From NCBI GenBank assembly GCA_903772945.1, contig CAICTM010000146.1, positions 42,226 to 106,225 on the forward strand: 64,000 nt of DNA, in the 5' to 3' direction. The number at the start of each line of letters is the position of its first letter. The stretch's first letter is position 1. Made by a program: the position numbers and the translations under genes. Origin of the DNA: Seminavis robusta (taxonomy: Eukaryota > Bacillariophyta > Bacillariophyceae > Naviculales > Naviculaceae). A model generated the notes under the pieces. It had not been told where the DNA came from, did not search any database, and was given only the letters and a program-made list of their open reading frames with translations. This document shows positions 40,060 to 51,607 of the stretch, piece by piece.

Positions 40060-42497
40060 GACGACTGTCCCTCGAATCTATTCTGTGTTAATCTTTTGAA
40101 GCAATCAGGCGCAGGGACACTAGCTAGCTAGCTAGCTAGCTGATGCAGAGAAGTATCGAATCGAATCAACAGGGTTGGCAATTGACATGTCGTGATCAAG
40201 AAGGCTCGGAATCTATTGGCAACATGATGAGAATGGATCATGGATCAACATCGCGGTTCTCGCTGCGTCATCATCGTCACTTTTTAGAAATCCAGAAGCC
40301 CACCCGCATCTTTCGAACTTCAGGGAGTTGCGGTACAATTGCGTGTTTGCCTAAGAATCCACGAGGGTACCGGTACACGACGGGCACACTTTACTAGTCT
40401 TTATGGTACGAATGGTACCGGTACGGAGCTTTTCCAGTGGTAGCAGATACATGTATCTCTGTTCAATATCCAAGCAAGAGCCACCGTTCCATTCCAATTA
40501 ATTGTTCTCTTCCTTGGCTTCCATGATTGTGAACCAGTCCCTGTGATTCTGCTCTTCTCACATCTTTCGCGGTGCCGTTCTTGGATTTTGCAGGTGTTAC
40601 GAGTTTGGGTCCGCTCATTCGCTTCGTGGCTCGTACATGACACGGGGCCGATTCATTTTAAGATTCGCTCACTTGCCGCTGAGGCTCAACTCGGGACTTA
40701 ACCGTGTCGTGTATTTCGTCTCCTGGAGACGATTTGCTTTAGGGGTAATGGTACCGATGGGGGCAGAGGTTTGAATTATACCCCGCGCGCATTACTTAGA
40801 GGCCCCTGTAGAAGTCTACGTATTTGACTAGTATTGTATTGACGGGATACAGTCAACGCATGTACATGCACATGATACTCGCCTCACTTTTTCCCACAAG
40901 TTTCGCATGGATGAAGTATGAGAAAGGGAGTGGTACCAGCAATTATCCTCTTTGAGAAAACGGACCCTCATTGAACGGGTGAATTTAGTAACTGTAATAT
41001 CGCCACTTTATCCAGCCATGTAGAACCTATCAACGCTCGGATCGTCTTCCACATACCGTCCGACGACACATCCTCTAGAGTGTTAGATAGCCGATATCCA
41101 GCATGTCGGCTCATGTGTTACTCTCTTTAGCCAAGAGCATGCCGAAATGATGGTTTGCGCCATTTTACGAAGTTTACCACATTTTGGGCGTCTAAGTTTT
41201 TAATCGGGCCTCTAAGTCCAGTACACTGAATTCCACGACAAAGAAACAAAAACTCATTTGCTACGATGGATGGATCAACCATGACGAACAACAACAAAGA
41301 ACAAAGAAGCAAGCGGCTTGCCGCTACGGTACCCAGTGCCACCGAGCCGACGGTTGCATTAGTGGTAGAGGCGCCATGGTCGCTCCGGCTTCGGCCATTG
41401 TCGAGGAGGAGTAAAAGAGCATAGCTTTCGCTGTTTTCGTTGGTTGAATTTATGGACCGAACTGACTGACTGCTTCGATTGAGGTTGGTTTCGTGCGTCG
41501 GAGAGTCAGTCGTCGAGTGACTGTTTACCCTCTTTTAACCTTCCGATAGACAACAGCCAGTAGACTAGCAACAAGTTCAGTTTTCCATCTTCTCGTGCAA
41601 CAAATAGCCATAGGAATTGTCTCAGAATGTGGAAAATTGTTGTTGCAGCTGTGGATGCGGCGTTTGTTAATTCAATCCCACAAATCGGTTAAGAGAGGAC
41701 CAACGAGGGATGGCCACCGACTGATAAACATGAAAGCCACTCCTCTTCTTCCGGTTCATTATTTCGTTCAACGAATCATTGAAAAGTACACTTTTGCTAT
41801 ACTTTCTGAGTCAATACATGATTCACTATTCGAGAATATATCTTTCAGGGCACCTTTACTAATGCCTGTGCAGGATTGCGAATGTCCTATTCTTACTGGT
41901 CAAGCAAAAGACATAAAGTAAAGCATTTGAATCCTGCATAAGCATGTGGTTGTACCCCTTAGATAAATTTACTATATATATTATTGTACAAATCTACTTC
42001 AAAGTGCAGTCATACTTGTTCTAAATTGGACCAAACTATTTATGCATCTCACAAAAAGTATAACAAAAATGAAATACACGTTTAACATAGGGTATATGAT
42101 GTTAAATCGTGAGCCGTTTCGGGGCGAAGCTGAAAGGGATGAACGCGCGGAGCGCGCAAATACTGTTTCAGTAAAGCGAGTTAGGTGTTGGTAATAAAAG
42201 ATTTATGGAAACGGAGACGACCCAGGGGGCATATGAATCATGTATCAAGGTTCTCGATACAAACCTTTTAACTCAAGGGACAGTGTGCGTATGGATTAGA
42301 TTCGGTCCCACCTAACCGTCTCATGCTTGCGTAACTTGACACCACAGATCTAGAAACTGCTGTTGCAAAACTGCTGTTGCATGCTTTCTTTAGATTCGAT
42401 TCATACCACCGAAGGCACTTACGATACGATTCGTTTCGATTCAACGCCCTTACATATTATCATCATCCTGAGCAGCAGTAGCACTGTGGTCGATGCG
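40060..42497. other. gene-poor region
   Basis: A 2.4-kb gap. It holds a CTAGCTAG array (about 40122-40142), a 40-bp repeat (40304-40343), two GTACCGGTAC palindromes near 40368 and 40415, and an AT-rich patch (41940-42080). A GC hairpin (CGCGCGGAGCGCGC) lies near 42150. No credible coding sequence was found; the longest open frame (41595-41921) has no recognisable features. Confidence 0.5.
40304..40343 (+). repeat. 40-bp dispersed repeat, copy 1
   Basis: Matches 44759..44798 in the same orientation at 38 of 40 positions (core AACTTCAGGGAGTTGCGGTA), with CGAGGGTAC shared a little further on in both. Confidence 0.85.
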
Positions 42498-44521
42498 ATG
42501 TCCAAGACGGAAGGAGCGCCTCAGCCATCCACAGACAGCAATTCTGCCGTGGGTGAGACTGCGGAACTGTTTTTGTCAAACAGTGGCACTCCGCATCTCA
42601 AGCTGAAGGCAGCCGATGGCAATAGAACTGCTATTATTCTAAACAAGATATTCGACACCGACGAATTTCCTTCTTCGGAGTTCAAGGTATGCGATATCGA
42701 TGGAGATGAAGTCGACGTTGCATCCTTCGCAGCCATCAGCGAGGGCTATATCCTTATTTACAACAACAAGAAGTATCGTTTTACCAAGTCAATTCCAGTC
42801 CAGCACGATGGTGAGTGGCGTTGTTGTGCGCGAACTCCTGCATTAACTGTAAATGCGCTTGTCGAATACAGCTCCACCTTTGCAAGGTGTTTGGCGACTC
42901 GTCGGTGAAGGGAGTCAACTTTGCATCGAACGCAACCTTCGTTAGTCTGTGGTTACGAGAAGAGTATTTGCCCTCTTCGTTGTTGGGCAAGCTGGAGCAA
43001 GTCAGAGGTGGGGAACAGGCGTACCAGTGGTGGCGCGAGTGCACCGAGGAGATGGCTGATAGTGGCAACCCTAGTCCCATCATTCTCATGGACACTGCTG
43101 AGACGCTCTCTGTAATCAACGAAAAGCCACCAACTCCAGAAAAGCGGTCGCCAAGCTCCACAACCAAGATAATTGACCTTAGTCGCACTGCTGCTTCATC
43201 TTCGCCCTCCACTCCGCGACATCATAAGAGTAGATCTAATCCCAAAGAAAAGTATCTTGTGCTGGAGTGGCTTATGATGCAGATCCCCAATAACACCGCG
43301 ATGATTGCATTCGGAACGGGTGCAAAGCGCTCTCATCCACGACCAGCGGCTTTTCAAACCTACGTCTATCACCGGCCGATTGAACCCTTGAGCGCTCTGA
43401 CAGAAGGTTCGGCACTACGGCTCTTTGCGATGCTTAAGGAAAAGCAGCCTGACAGCCTCACTGAGCAAGATAAGAGACAAGTCCGAACAGCTTTTGCAGT
43501 CACTGCGGGAGTACCGCGCATGATTGTCACGGCCTTCACCGTGGAAGGAAAGCTAGCGAGTACAATGAATGAGAAGTGGGAGGAAGCTGTCAAAGACACG
43601 TACACCGATGCCTCCGACCTTGTCTCGTATAACAGACTGAACGTTTCATGCTTGGCAAAGGCAATACTGATGTGTGCAGTTTCTAACGTCACGTTGGTTA
43701 CTGACGAAAGAATTCCCACGGAAGAGGTGACATGGGATGACCTTCGTTGGCGATCCATCGTCTTCCTATCCGCTGCAGAAAGTGGCGCCGAATCGCCAAC
43801 ACTGCGGATTCCTCGTCTATTGTGGGGCCGCGAATCGAATCTGCACAAGGAACTTAGGGAATGGGTCGATGTCAACTGTCATTTTGCATTGGACGATCTT
43901 TTGCCGACAGTGCTTTCCCTCTACGAAGATACAGGCGAAGCCTCAGCCACAGCAAGTGGTAGGCCGTGGGAGAAGATGTTTGCAAGTGCACTCGTGGCGA
44001 GATTCTTTGTGTTTTGTTGGAAAGAAGGGGAAGATCCCGCAGTGCACTTCGTACCACTGCATAAGTTGCTACCACAGAACAATGAGGCAGATAATAGTGC
44101 TCTTGAAAATGTCGAAGTTTGTCTCGGGAACGGTGTTCAAACCTGTTCATCTGAGACTCTTGCCGTCAAACCCCCAGGGGGTGGCTTTGATTGGAAGGCA
44201 ATCCATGCCAACTGGAATATTCAAAGTGCCCACCACGACATGATCCTTCCCGTTCGCAAGCGAAAATCAAAGAAGAGAGAGTTGTGGGTGGTATCAGCCC
44301 GAAGTGGCCACCGCAAGATTGAATGCGAGCTGGAGAGGACCATGCAGCATCTTGTGTCCAAGGAGGATGATAGAGAAGTTGCTGGGCTAATTCAGGCTGT
44401 CAACCCAAGAGGGGAAACATTGCCGAACAGGCGTATGAAAAGAAAGTTCAGCGAAATGCAAGATGAAGAGAGATACGCTGAGGTGAGCATCAATGAAGGT
44501 CATGTCAGTTACGTTCTGTAA
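42498..44521 (+). CDS. unknown protein, possibly Crinkler/RHS-like; splice unresolved
   Basis: Two coding segments in different frames: 42498 to about 42810 (ELFLSNSGTPHLKL ... ISEGYILIYNNKKYRFT) and about 42872-44521 (about 549 residues). A good GTGAGT donor at 42811 and a TACAG acceptor at 42871 lie between, but joining them leaves the frame off by one. A donor at 42687 (AAG|GTATGC) or an acceptor at 42914 restores frame. The large part has an acidic/Ser linker, then EKYLVLEWLMMQIPNNTAMI, FAVTAGVPRMIV, a GRPWEKMFASALVARFFVF helix and a basic C-terminus (RKRKSKKREL, RMKRKFSE). The GVPR motif and the G-x-x-x-E helix recall Crinkler/RHS proteins, but no P-loop is seen, so this is a weak guess. 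Confidence 0.55.
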
Positions 44522-45251
44522 TGCTTCCCCTGAGACCGCCAGAGCACGAACCACTGCCGATACATTTCCATATAGAGACCATAGCGTTACATCTTGAGAG
44601 AGAGGGGGTTACTGTAGGTCCTAGTTTATTACTGTATCCATGCATAGTCCTCGTTTTCGTCCTCGGCTGCTACTACTTGAACGTTCGTGAATCATACGAT
44701 TGCATCGCCTTGGGTGTAACGCATAATGCTACGTTACATAGGGGCTAAAAGCAAAACCCCGCATCTTTCAAACTTCAGGGAGTTGCGGTACAATTACGCG
44801 TTAGCTAGCTACGTCGTGCCTTTCCAACGAGGGTACTGGCCGGACTTTTAGGGGGGATCCGGCCGAAGGCCGGGGGGAACCACCCCCAGCGGAAGAGAAA
44901 AGGGTTACGGTTTCATTCCAGATTCCATGCGCGCGCACCTCGGTGGGTCATTCTTGCACGTCATATTCCAACGTCAGCCATTTGAAAAGGAGGGGAGATG
45001 GCATTATAAACAGTAAATGAGCACTGCAACAGCCATTTCCCCACTCAAGCGGCACTAGAAGTGTCATGTACGTACCTCTATCACAATTCAAACCTTGTAA
45101 CGTGAACCCTTTGGTTTTTTTCTCGTGCTCATCTTGTTTTTCCCGACGCAGCTGCCCACAAAAAGCAATCACTACAACTACTACGGTGACTATTCGGTGC
45201 AACACAATGATGGTATGTTTGAATGGATGGTTTTACTATTGCTAGCTATGT
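44522..45251. other. intergenic region
   Basis: Contains copy 2 of the 40-bp repeat and a GC-rich hairpin (GGCCGAAGGCC) near 44860. No gene was recognised. Confidence 0.5.
44759..44798 (+). repeat. 40-bp dispersed repeat, copy 2
   Basis: Direct copy of 40304..40343 with two substitutions. The pair brackets 4.4 kb that includes the unknown gene at 42498..44521. Confidence 0.85.
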
Positions 45252-48200
45252 TTATGTATTATATGTATATCCATTGACAATGTTCTTGTACGGACAACCC
45301 AGCAAATGGGGTGGTGCTCCTTTCCTGCCGGTGCGCTGTAGCCAGAGTTTGAATGGACCACAGCAACCTCCTGGTGGAGGCGATTGCATCTGCAAAAAGA
45401 ACTGTGGTTGTACCCAATAAAACTGTTGAACGGGTGTCGGCCATGGAGCAATGGCACCTCCCGGTGCCGCCGCAGGTAAGGGCGCTGCTGCAGTTTGTTG
45501 TTGTCGTGGTGCTGCGTGCGGCTGCTGGGGTGATGGATGGCGGTCGCTGACATTGTTGTTTGTTGTTTCTATAGCCGTTTGTCCGTTATCTTGGTTTGGC
45601 GACGATGGATTTGAATTTGAATCGGCTTCCGGTGATGGACGCATGCAAAGATCACACAAGCACATGTCATTTTGGTAAACCTGTTTGTGTGGCTCCACCG
45701 TGCTTAAATACTCTGAAAAGAATCTCTCACCATTATCTTCTGGAAGCTTTTCAGCTTTTGGAAATGGCAAGTCCAATCCAACAGAAGACGCCATGGCGTT
45801 AATGTGCCACAGCTCTGTGTGATTCCAGAATGGCACCACTCGATCCCATCCAGAAGGAATGTTTCTGTCATCTTGATTTGCATTAATCAGTGATCTCTTG
45901 TGGCGTATGTTCAGATTGTATCTCGCGGTGCCACACAAACTGAGGTTGTCACACAGAGAACGGCGCATTCCACCATTGGCGAAATTAGCCAATCGATCAT
46001 GGTAGGCTTCCAGCTTGGATTCTCCTCTCCGTGAAAGATACTCTGTGAGCCCGTGCGTGGAATTAGGAGGAGGTAAGATTTCGTCGTACATTTCCTCCAC
46101 TGGATCAACTAAATGAATGGCCTTTTCCTTGCAGTTCTCCACAGCAGTTTTGGTTTCGGGAGTGAACAATGTAATGTTCCGGTAAGGATCCAGCCTGCCC
46201 TGAGCAGCAGTGCTACCAGGCGATGCTGTTACTTTGTACCGACAGAACCAATCGTCAAGCAGCTGGATCATGGTTTCCGGTGGTCTCATCTGCTTCCGGA
46301 GATATTTTGAGTATCTTTTACGGAACAAACCAGTCGACTTGAGTTGCGAAATGTCTTGGTTGGAATACTTCCGGCCAGTAGGTGAGAGTGATCCATTTCG
46401 CAATGCTTGAAGGAGCTTCTCATAGTCTGTTGTGTTGTAAATGTACAGACATGAAAGGAGATCAGATATAGCCTTGCCGTGATCAATGTGGTTCTTCTTG
46501 AGGGTCGAGATGATTCTCTTTTCGAAATGGAAGAGCCCAATCTTCCTTCAAGACCGGGGAAGAGTTGCTCCAGAACTCTTCCTTGTTTGGCCAAGTCGCT
46601 ATACATGGCTCTGGGTGTGAACTTGTCACGGGTGGCTAGTTGTTTGGCAGCATGGGAGAAGTGAATTGTCTTTGTGGAAGGTACCAAAACAGCACTCGCG
46701 ATCTCACCGTTGATGTTGCAGCATCCCAAACAGCTACTGCTCCAAGCTCTTCTGATAGTTTTTCACAGCGCGAAGTGTAGTCTTGACAGAAATCCCTGAC
46801 ACATGACAGTTTGAATCTCACGGGTGTGTCTCTCGTTGTCACTCAAGCCCCACGGATTCTTGTTGCTGGAGGAGGCTTGATCGAAAAGATCTCTAATTGT
46901 GTCTCCGTGAGGTGGATACTGTCTAATGAATTCACCATCCTTTGCAAGGTATCTCTGCAAGGAATATCTGGTGAGACCTTCTTGATTTGTGCAATATGAT
47001 AGTAGGCCGCAGTTTTCTGAACGTATTCCCTGTTCATTGCATCGTACAGGTAGCCGAAGCTCGTTATGTCAAGATACGCTGCATAGTTCCTTCCATAAGT
47101 TAGCATGATGGAGCTGAAGACTTGCGACGTGGATCTGGAGAGGTGATACGTTGTTTTGGGGAGGCATATTTGGTCTCCACTGGATAGAGATTTGCCAAGT
47201 GTGGTGAAATGGCGAGTAGCACATCAGCTGAATTTGCATCGAACTTCCTTTTACAGGAGCAGCACTCCATTGACATGACGATGCACCAGGCAGGAAGGCC
47301 ATCCACGTTGAAGACAGGAGGTCTTGTGCGAGAAATGTGATCTTTTGTTTTGGAGACTGCCATCGCAATCTCCATCAGGGCAAGGAACTTGGATGCCAAA
47401 ACGCTGCCAGTCAAGGTATAGTAGCTTCTGTCCTACTATCGAATGATAGTGAGGTCCCATTGCTCCACGAAAGTAAGGAATTGTCATGGTGAGTCCATCA
47501 AAGTGTCGATCCAAAAGCTGGTGGTTCTTCTTTTTTCCACCAATAATCTTCCTCGAAACCTCTTCAGCAAACGCAATCATTGCCAGTGGAGCATTCTTTT
47601 TCTTGTGGGCGTTGCAGAATTTGTCGTCGCTAACCTTCTCTGTCACTGCTTTGCAAAGGAATTCAGCAGAGATTTGCTGTGTCATGTTGGATTCCCTTTT
47701 GCGAGAGGTAGATGTGGGCGAGAGTGAAGAATTTCTCACCAGCTTCTTTGGTTGAGTATCGCCAGCTTGCTTTCTCTGATTCGCTCAGCTCAGTACTCAT
47801 TAACTTCTTCAGTCTCTTGCCCTCCTCCTCGCACGCCTCTGTTTGTGAAGATCACCACGACCTTTGGTCTTTCTGTTCTTGATGCAGAGTGCGTGGTGTG
47901 CTCTGTTGGTGGCTTCCTACCAGCTGCTCTATCCCTGCAAATTCTACAGTCTTGCAAGGGATCAAAAGCAGCGTTTCCTTCAAGATCAGGCTGCTCTCCT
48001 TTCTGGCCTTCCTCTTCTTGTTGGATGGTGAGAAAGCTCGCGACTCCTCTTTTCTTGGGTTTTCCGCTGCTGGCTCTGACCCATTTCTCCATTGTGACGA
48101 GTGGCCGCTCTACTTCGAGCATATGGGTTGGCTATCGGGGTGTTACTTGGCATGTTCTACTGTTCGATTGGTGGTAGGCAGCGTTTCGATCGAGCTAATG

Positions 48201-48337
48201 ACCGCTACTTCTGTCATTGTCGGAAACGGAATCTCATCCATCGGCATCTCCAGCTTAGAAAAATCGACTGAAACATCGATGTAAGTATGCACACTTGCTC
48301 GTGAATTTGAATTTGGTCGGTTATCTGTTGCTGACAT
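45252..48337 (-). pseudogene. decayed transposase-like gene
   Basis: A long minus-strand coding relic broken into about nine overlapping fragments in all three frames. Order from 48337: MSATDNRPNSNSRA start; a Cys/His-rich segment (CRICRDRAAGRKPP, about 47940); a segment reading SLQNKRSHFSH and VFNVDGLPAWCIV with a CCSCKRK cluster and ADVLLAISPHLANLYPVE (about 47400-47180); LTYGRNYAAYLDI; SSNKNPWGLSDNERHTREIQ; DAATSTGEIASAVLVPSTKT-like; and a final intact 383-codon frame (46403-45252) with STHGLTEYLSRRGESKLEAY, GTARYNLNIRHKR and a Pro/Gln-rich tail ending in CDLCM plus more Cys. Zinc-cluster N-terminus, central catalytic-like core and repeated genome presence in algae fit a DDE-type transposase, but the family was not identified. 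Confidence 0.6.
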
Positions 48338-48653
48338 ATGCGTTACTATCCGGTACTCATCCACCAATCATGTTTCTGCCTTTTGACGGGGAAAATCCGT
48401 CCCTCAACCCTCTCCCTCTACAGCCACATGCACAGGTTCGACGTGACTGAACTCCGTTCCCGCGCCGGACAGCATCTTGAAGACGCAAAGAAAAATATCT
48501 TGTTTTGCTTAGTCTAGGTATTTCCGAATGCGTGAGGAGGACTTCAAGAAGAATGAAGAAATAATCTTGACAAAACGCACCGTTCCCGACCCCCACAATT
48601 CCACCACTGTACAGCCTACTAGCTAGCTTCGTAGCAACAGAAAAGAAACAACC
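48338..48653. promoter_or_regulatory. upstream region of FCP gene
   Basis: A 316-bp spacer that must include the promoter of the light-harvesting gene. No specific light-response element could be assigned. Confidence 0.4.
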
Positions 48654-49301
48654 ATGAAATTCGCAGTTCTTGCCTCTCTTCTTGCTTCGGCTGCTGCCTT
48701 TGCCCCTGCCCAACAAGGCACTTCCTCAACGGCCCTCAAGGCCTCCCCTTGGGACTCGAAGCTTGGTGTCCAGGCTCCTCTCGGATTTTTTGACCCCCTA
48801 GGAATGCTCAAGGATGCCCCCGAAGAATATTTCGAGGAATTGCGTGCCAAGGAGCTCAAACACGGCCGTATTGCTCAGTTAGCTTTCTTGGGTAACATTG
48901 TTGTTCTCAGTGGAGCCCGATTCCCCGGCTCATTGTCGTATGATGGAACTAAATTTGCCGACTTGCCAAGCCACGGTATTGAGGCCATTCAAGCGGTCCC
49001 CCATGCCGGTTTGGTTCAAATTTTCATGTTTATCGCGGCTGTGGAGATTGGAAGTTCTACGTTGAAAGGAGACTTCAAGGGCGACTTTACTGCTGTCAAT
49101 TCCGATTGGTCGGACAGGTGGGCCAAACTCTCTCCGGACACCAAGCAGAAGAAGATGCAGATTGAGCTCAACAACGGTCGGGCAGCCATGATGGGAATCT
49201 GGGGACTTGTTACCCACGAACTGATTGGAAACCTTGACTCTATGCCTATCATCTCGGGTGGCGGCGCCCCATCCTTGCCATCCGTATCCTTGCCATTTTA
49301 A
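48654..49301 (+). CDS. fucoxanthin-chlorophyll a/c light-harvesting protein
   Basis: A 215-residue intronless protein. The presequence MKFAVLASLLASAAA|FAP is a textbook diatom plastid leader (signal peptide, then F at +1). The mature LHC protein has helix 1 with ELKHGRIAQLAFLGN (the E-x-x-H-x-R chlorophyll site), helix 2 around VPHAGLVQIFMFIAAVEIG, and helix 3 with ELNNGRAAMMGIWGL (E-x-x-N-x-R). It binds chlorophyll a/c and fucoxanthin in thylakoid antennae. The PSHGIEAI and SYDG wording favours the main Lhcf antenna class over the stress class, but subclass is not certain. It lies between a decayed transposase gene and a retroelement fragment. Confidence 0.93.
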   Translation: MKFAVLASLLASAAAFAPAQQGTSSTALKASPWDSKLGVQAPLGFFDPLGMLKDAPEEYFEELRAKELKHGRIAQLAFLGNIVVLSGARFPGSLSYDGTKFADLPSHGIEAIQAVPHAGLVQIFMFIAAVEIGSSTLKGDFKGDFTAVNSDWSDRWAKLSPDTKQKKMQIELNNGRAAMMGIWGLVTHELIGNLDSMPIISGGGAPSLPSVSLPF

Positions 49302-49604
49302 AGTACACGGATTACTCAGTTGTATTAACAAAAGTAGCTGGTTAGAAGTGATATTTGTTTGTGTGGTACGAAGTGCCCTTTGCTGGGTCCAAGTGTACGC
49401 TGTACATAATATGATGCAGATACAGATCGAACCTTGGCAAAACCAAGACTGCACCGACCTCTGCAGCCTTGACTAGTAGATGGCTTAGTAATCAGTCAAC
49501 CTTCACACCGAGAACTGTATCTCCGTACATCATTGCTCTCACAGATCTCGCATCAACTGTGTGTTAGGCAAGCTTTAGTATGGCAAGGACCGTTAAAACA
49601 CACA
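49302..49604. other. intergenic region
   Basis: 3' flank of the FCP gene. A 13-bp direct repeat (GTGTTAGGCAAGC) starts at 49561 and recurs at 49609 where the retroelement fragment begins. Nothing else was seen. Confidence 0.45.
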
Positions 49605-50339
49605 TCCAGTGTTAGGCAAGCCCAGGAATTCCGCGCTGCTTTACACTTGCGCTACGATCGGAGCCCCTCTGATCTTCCCACCCACTGTGATGGCTGTGGA
49701 GAGCCCTTCAGTGTCACGCACACCCTTTCCTGTACCAAGGGCAGCCTGGTTCTCCAACGCCACAATGAAGTGCGTGACGAACTCGGTGATCTCGCGGCCA
49801 AGGCATTCATCCCATCTGCAGTTCGCGACGAACCCCGTATCCAACTTAAGTCGCTCTGCAGCTACGGATGCTTCGCCTTCCAGCGACTCTCCTGTAGTTC
49901 TCACCCCATCCGAGGAATGAGGTGATCTCCTTATCTGTGGCCTCTGGCAATGCGGAACTGACAGCATAATTGATGTTCCTGTCATCACTCTTGATGCTGC
50001 TTCTCGCTGTTGCAAGGATCCTAACAAGGTCCTTCACAATGGCGAACGTGACAAGAAAAGCAAGTATCTCGACGCCTGTCTTTCCCAACGCCGCCACTTT
50101 ACTCCGTCTGTTGTCTCTGCTGATGGTCTCCTTGGGGCCGAAGCTGAGGCACTCACCAAACGTATTTCCGTTTTGCTCGCTGCAAAGGGTTTCGCCCTTG
50201 CTCAGTGGTGCGTGGCTACGCTAATGCTCGGCTCAGCCTAGCTATTCTTCGGGCCCACCACCTCTGCATGCGTGGCTCTGGTGTCCCTGCTGGCACAATG
50301 AGCTACCACGGCTCTCTCTGGGATGCACTCTTCCACTAA
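49605..50339 (+). mobile_element. 5'-truncated non-LTR retrotransposon tail
   Basis: The C-terminal part of a retroelement polyprotein: RYDRSPSDLPTHCDGCGEPF (CxxC) with VTHTLSCTKGSLVLQRHNEV (HxxxxC zinc-like knuckle) and RDELGDLAAKAFIPSAVRDEP. After frameshifts it continues with YLDACLSQRRHFTPSVVSAD, LLGAEAEALTKR and a final MSYHGSLWDALFH ending in TAA at 50337-50339. The reverse transcriptase domain itself is absent, so this is a dead 3' fragment, as expected from incomplete reverse transcription. Confidence 0.7.
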
Positions 50340-50671
50340 TCTTGCCCCCTTTTACTCTCTACTTCCTCGCTTTCCTCATCCCCCCTTCCTCTTTGCACTC
50401 CCAGTAAAGCCTACCCGTACCGTACATGTACCACCGCAGCCACTGCGCTGCCTAGCTTAGCCCCCCTTGCTCCTTAACGTATCTATTTCTAAAGACTTAG
50501 TAGTACATGTATGTTTTTCATCAGCTTTATGGAACCGGCAAGGCCCGATGACATACCACACAGGACACAGCAGCAATACTACCGATATTTGCAACACTCA
50601 CGTTTGCCACACTCCGCTACCGCCTAGCTAGCTAGCGATGATCAGATTGCCACCGGCAACATACCTCGACC
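50340..50671. other. intergenic region
   Basis: A pyrimidine-rich stretch (CTTGCCCCC, CTTCCTC runs) follows the retroelement, with a CTAGCTAGCTAG run near 50624-50635. Nothing else was recognised. Confidence 0.45.
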
Positions 50672-51607
50672 ATGCTACTTTGGTGCTCTATTCAAGCAGT
50701 ATGTAGGATATTTCTTTTTCTGTTCTCAGCGGGTTCAGCCTCTGCATGGTCTCCACTATTCCTCTCAGCATCATCAGATTCTTCATCCCAATCATCCGCT
50801 GCTCCGAGCATCCTGCTACAAGTAGACCTTGCAAAGGAGCTGACTAGTGGCACGACAACGTTGCCGCCCATGGTCTCCGTCCCTTGTTCTGTCCTTGGCA
50901 ACAACAACGACGACGACAAAGGCGCATTATCATGTCTACGAGAGTTGATCCAGCCTCCGAATGTGGAGACTCTGTATGATTGGTATGTGAATGTCCAACA
51001 GAAACCAGATGCCGACCCCAGCTGGGCTGTCGTATGGCCAACTGCCGTGACACTCGCCAACTATCTATTGGCAAATCCTTCTGTCGTTCAAGGAAAACAA
51101 GTCATTGAGCTGGGTTGTGGCTTGGGCCTGGCAGGATTGACAGCGGCAAGTAGTAGCGCACAGCAAGTTCTGCTCACGGATCGAGAGCCATTTGCGCTTC
51201 ACTGTGCCATGTCCACGGCAGCCGTACACGACCTTCAGGTGGTCCAGGCAGCTATCTTGGACTGGAACGACGAGAATATATCCGCCGACATTGTGGAATC
51301 AGCCGATATCATTCTCGCCAGTGATGTCTTGTACGATAACGATTGCATCGAGGCGTTTGTCGGCATTTGTACCAAAATTGCAGCTCCAACCGGTGCACAG
51401 GTACTTCTCACCGACCCAGTGGAACCGAGAACGCCGGGGGCACGAGACATGTTGCGCAAGTCTTTGCTTCGGAGGAAGAGCAATGTACAAATTGAGGAAA
51501 TTGAACTCCCTGTGCCTCAACCAATGGGAGGGGCGAGCAGCATGGACGCCAAAGACCATCAACGTCGAATGCAGGAACCAACAGTGTTGCTCAAGTTTGA
51601 CATCTAG
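50672..51607 (+). CDS. plastid-type protein-lysine methyltransferase-like (Methyltransf_16)
   Basis: A 311-residue intronless protein. The presequence MLLWCSIQ ... SAGSASA|WSP has a signal peptide ending in an ASAFAP-like site with W at +1, so plastid targeting is likely. The body is a class I SAM methyltransferase of the Methyltransf_16 (FAM86/METTL) group: WAVVWPTAVTLANYL, then motif I VIELGCGLGLAGL, then LLTDREP (acidic end of strand 2), ADIILASDVLYDND (motif IV, the D-V-L-Y signature), and VLLTDP later. Members methylate lysine or other residues of proteins; the substrate here is unknown. The start is the first ATG, and the presequence argues that it is right. Confidence 0.85.
   Translation: MLLWCSIQAVCRIFLFLFSAGSASAWSPLFLSASSDSSSQSSAAPSILLQVDLAKELTSGTTTLPPMVSVPCSVLGNNNDDDKGALSCLRELIQPPNVETLYDWYVNVQQKPDADPSWAVVWPTAVTLANYLLANPSVVQGKQVIELGCGLGLAGLTAASSSAQQVLLTDREPFALHCAMSTAAVHDLQVVQAAILDWNDENISADIVESADIILASDVLYDNDCIEAFVGICTKIAAPTGAQVLLTDPVEPRTPGARDMLRKSLLRRKSNVQIEEIELPVPQPMGGASSMDAKDHQRRMQEPTVLLKFDI

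Noticed and set aside
41595-41921. 108-codon open frame in the 40-42.5 kb gap
   Set aside because: No start context, domain, signal peptide or repeat relation; length expected by chance.
42100-42260. Possible structured RNA or organelle-derived insert (GGAGCGCGC hairpin, unusual composition)
   Set aside because: No known RNA or organellar gene sequence could be read in it.
49641-50097. Minus-strand frames over the retroelement fragment
   Set aside because: They are antisense to the recognisable zinc-knuckle and RHNEVRDELGDL coding sequence.
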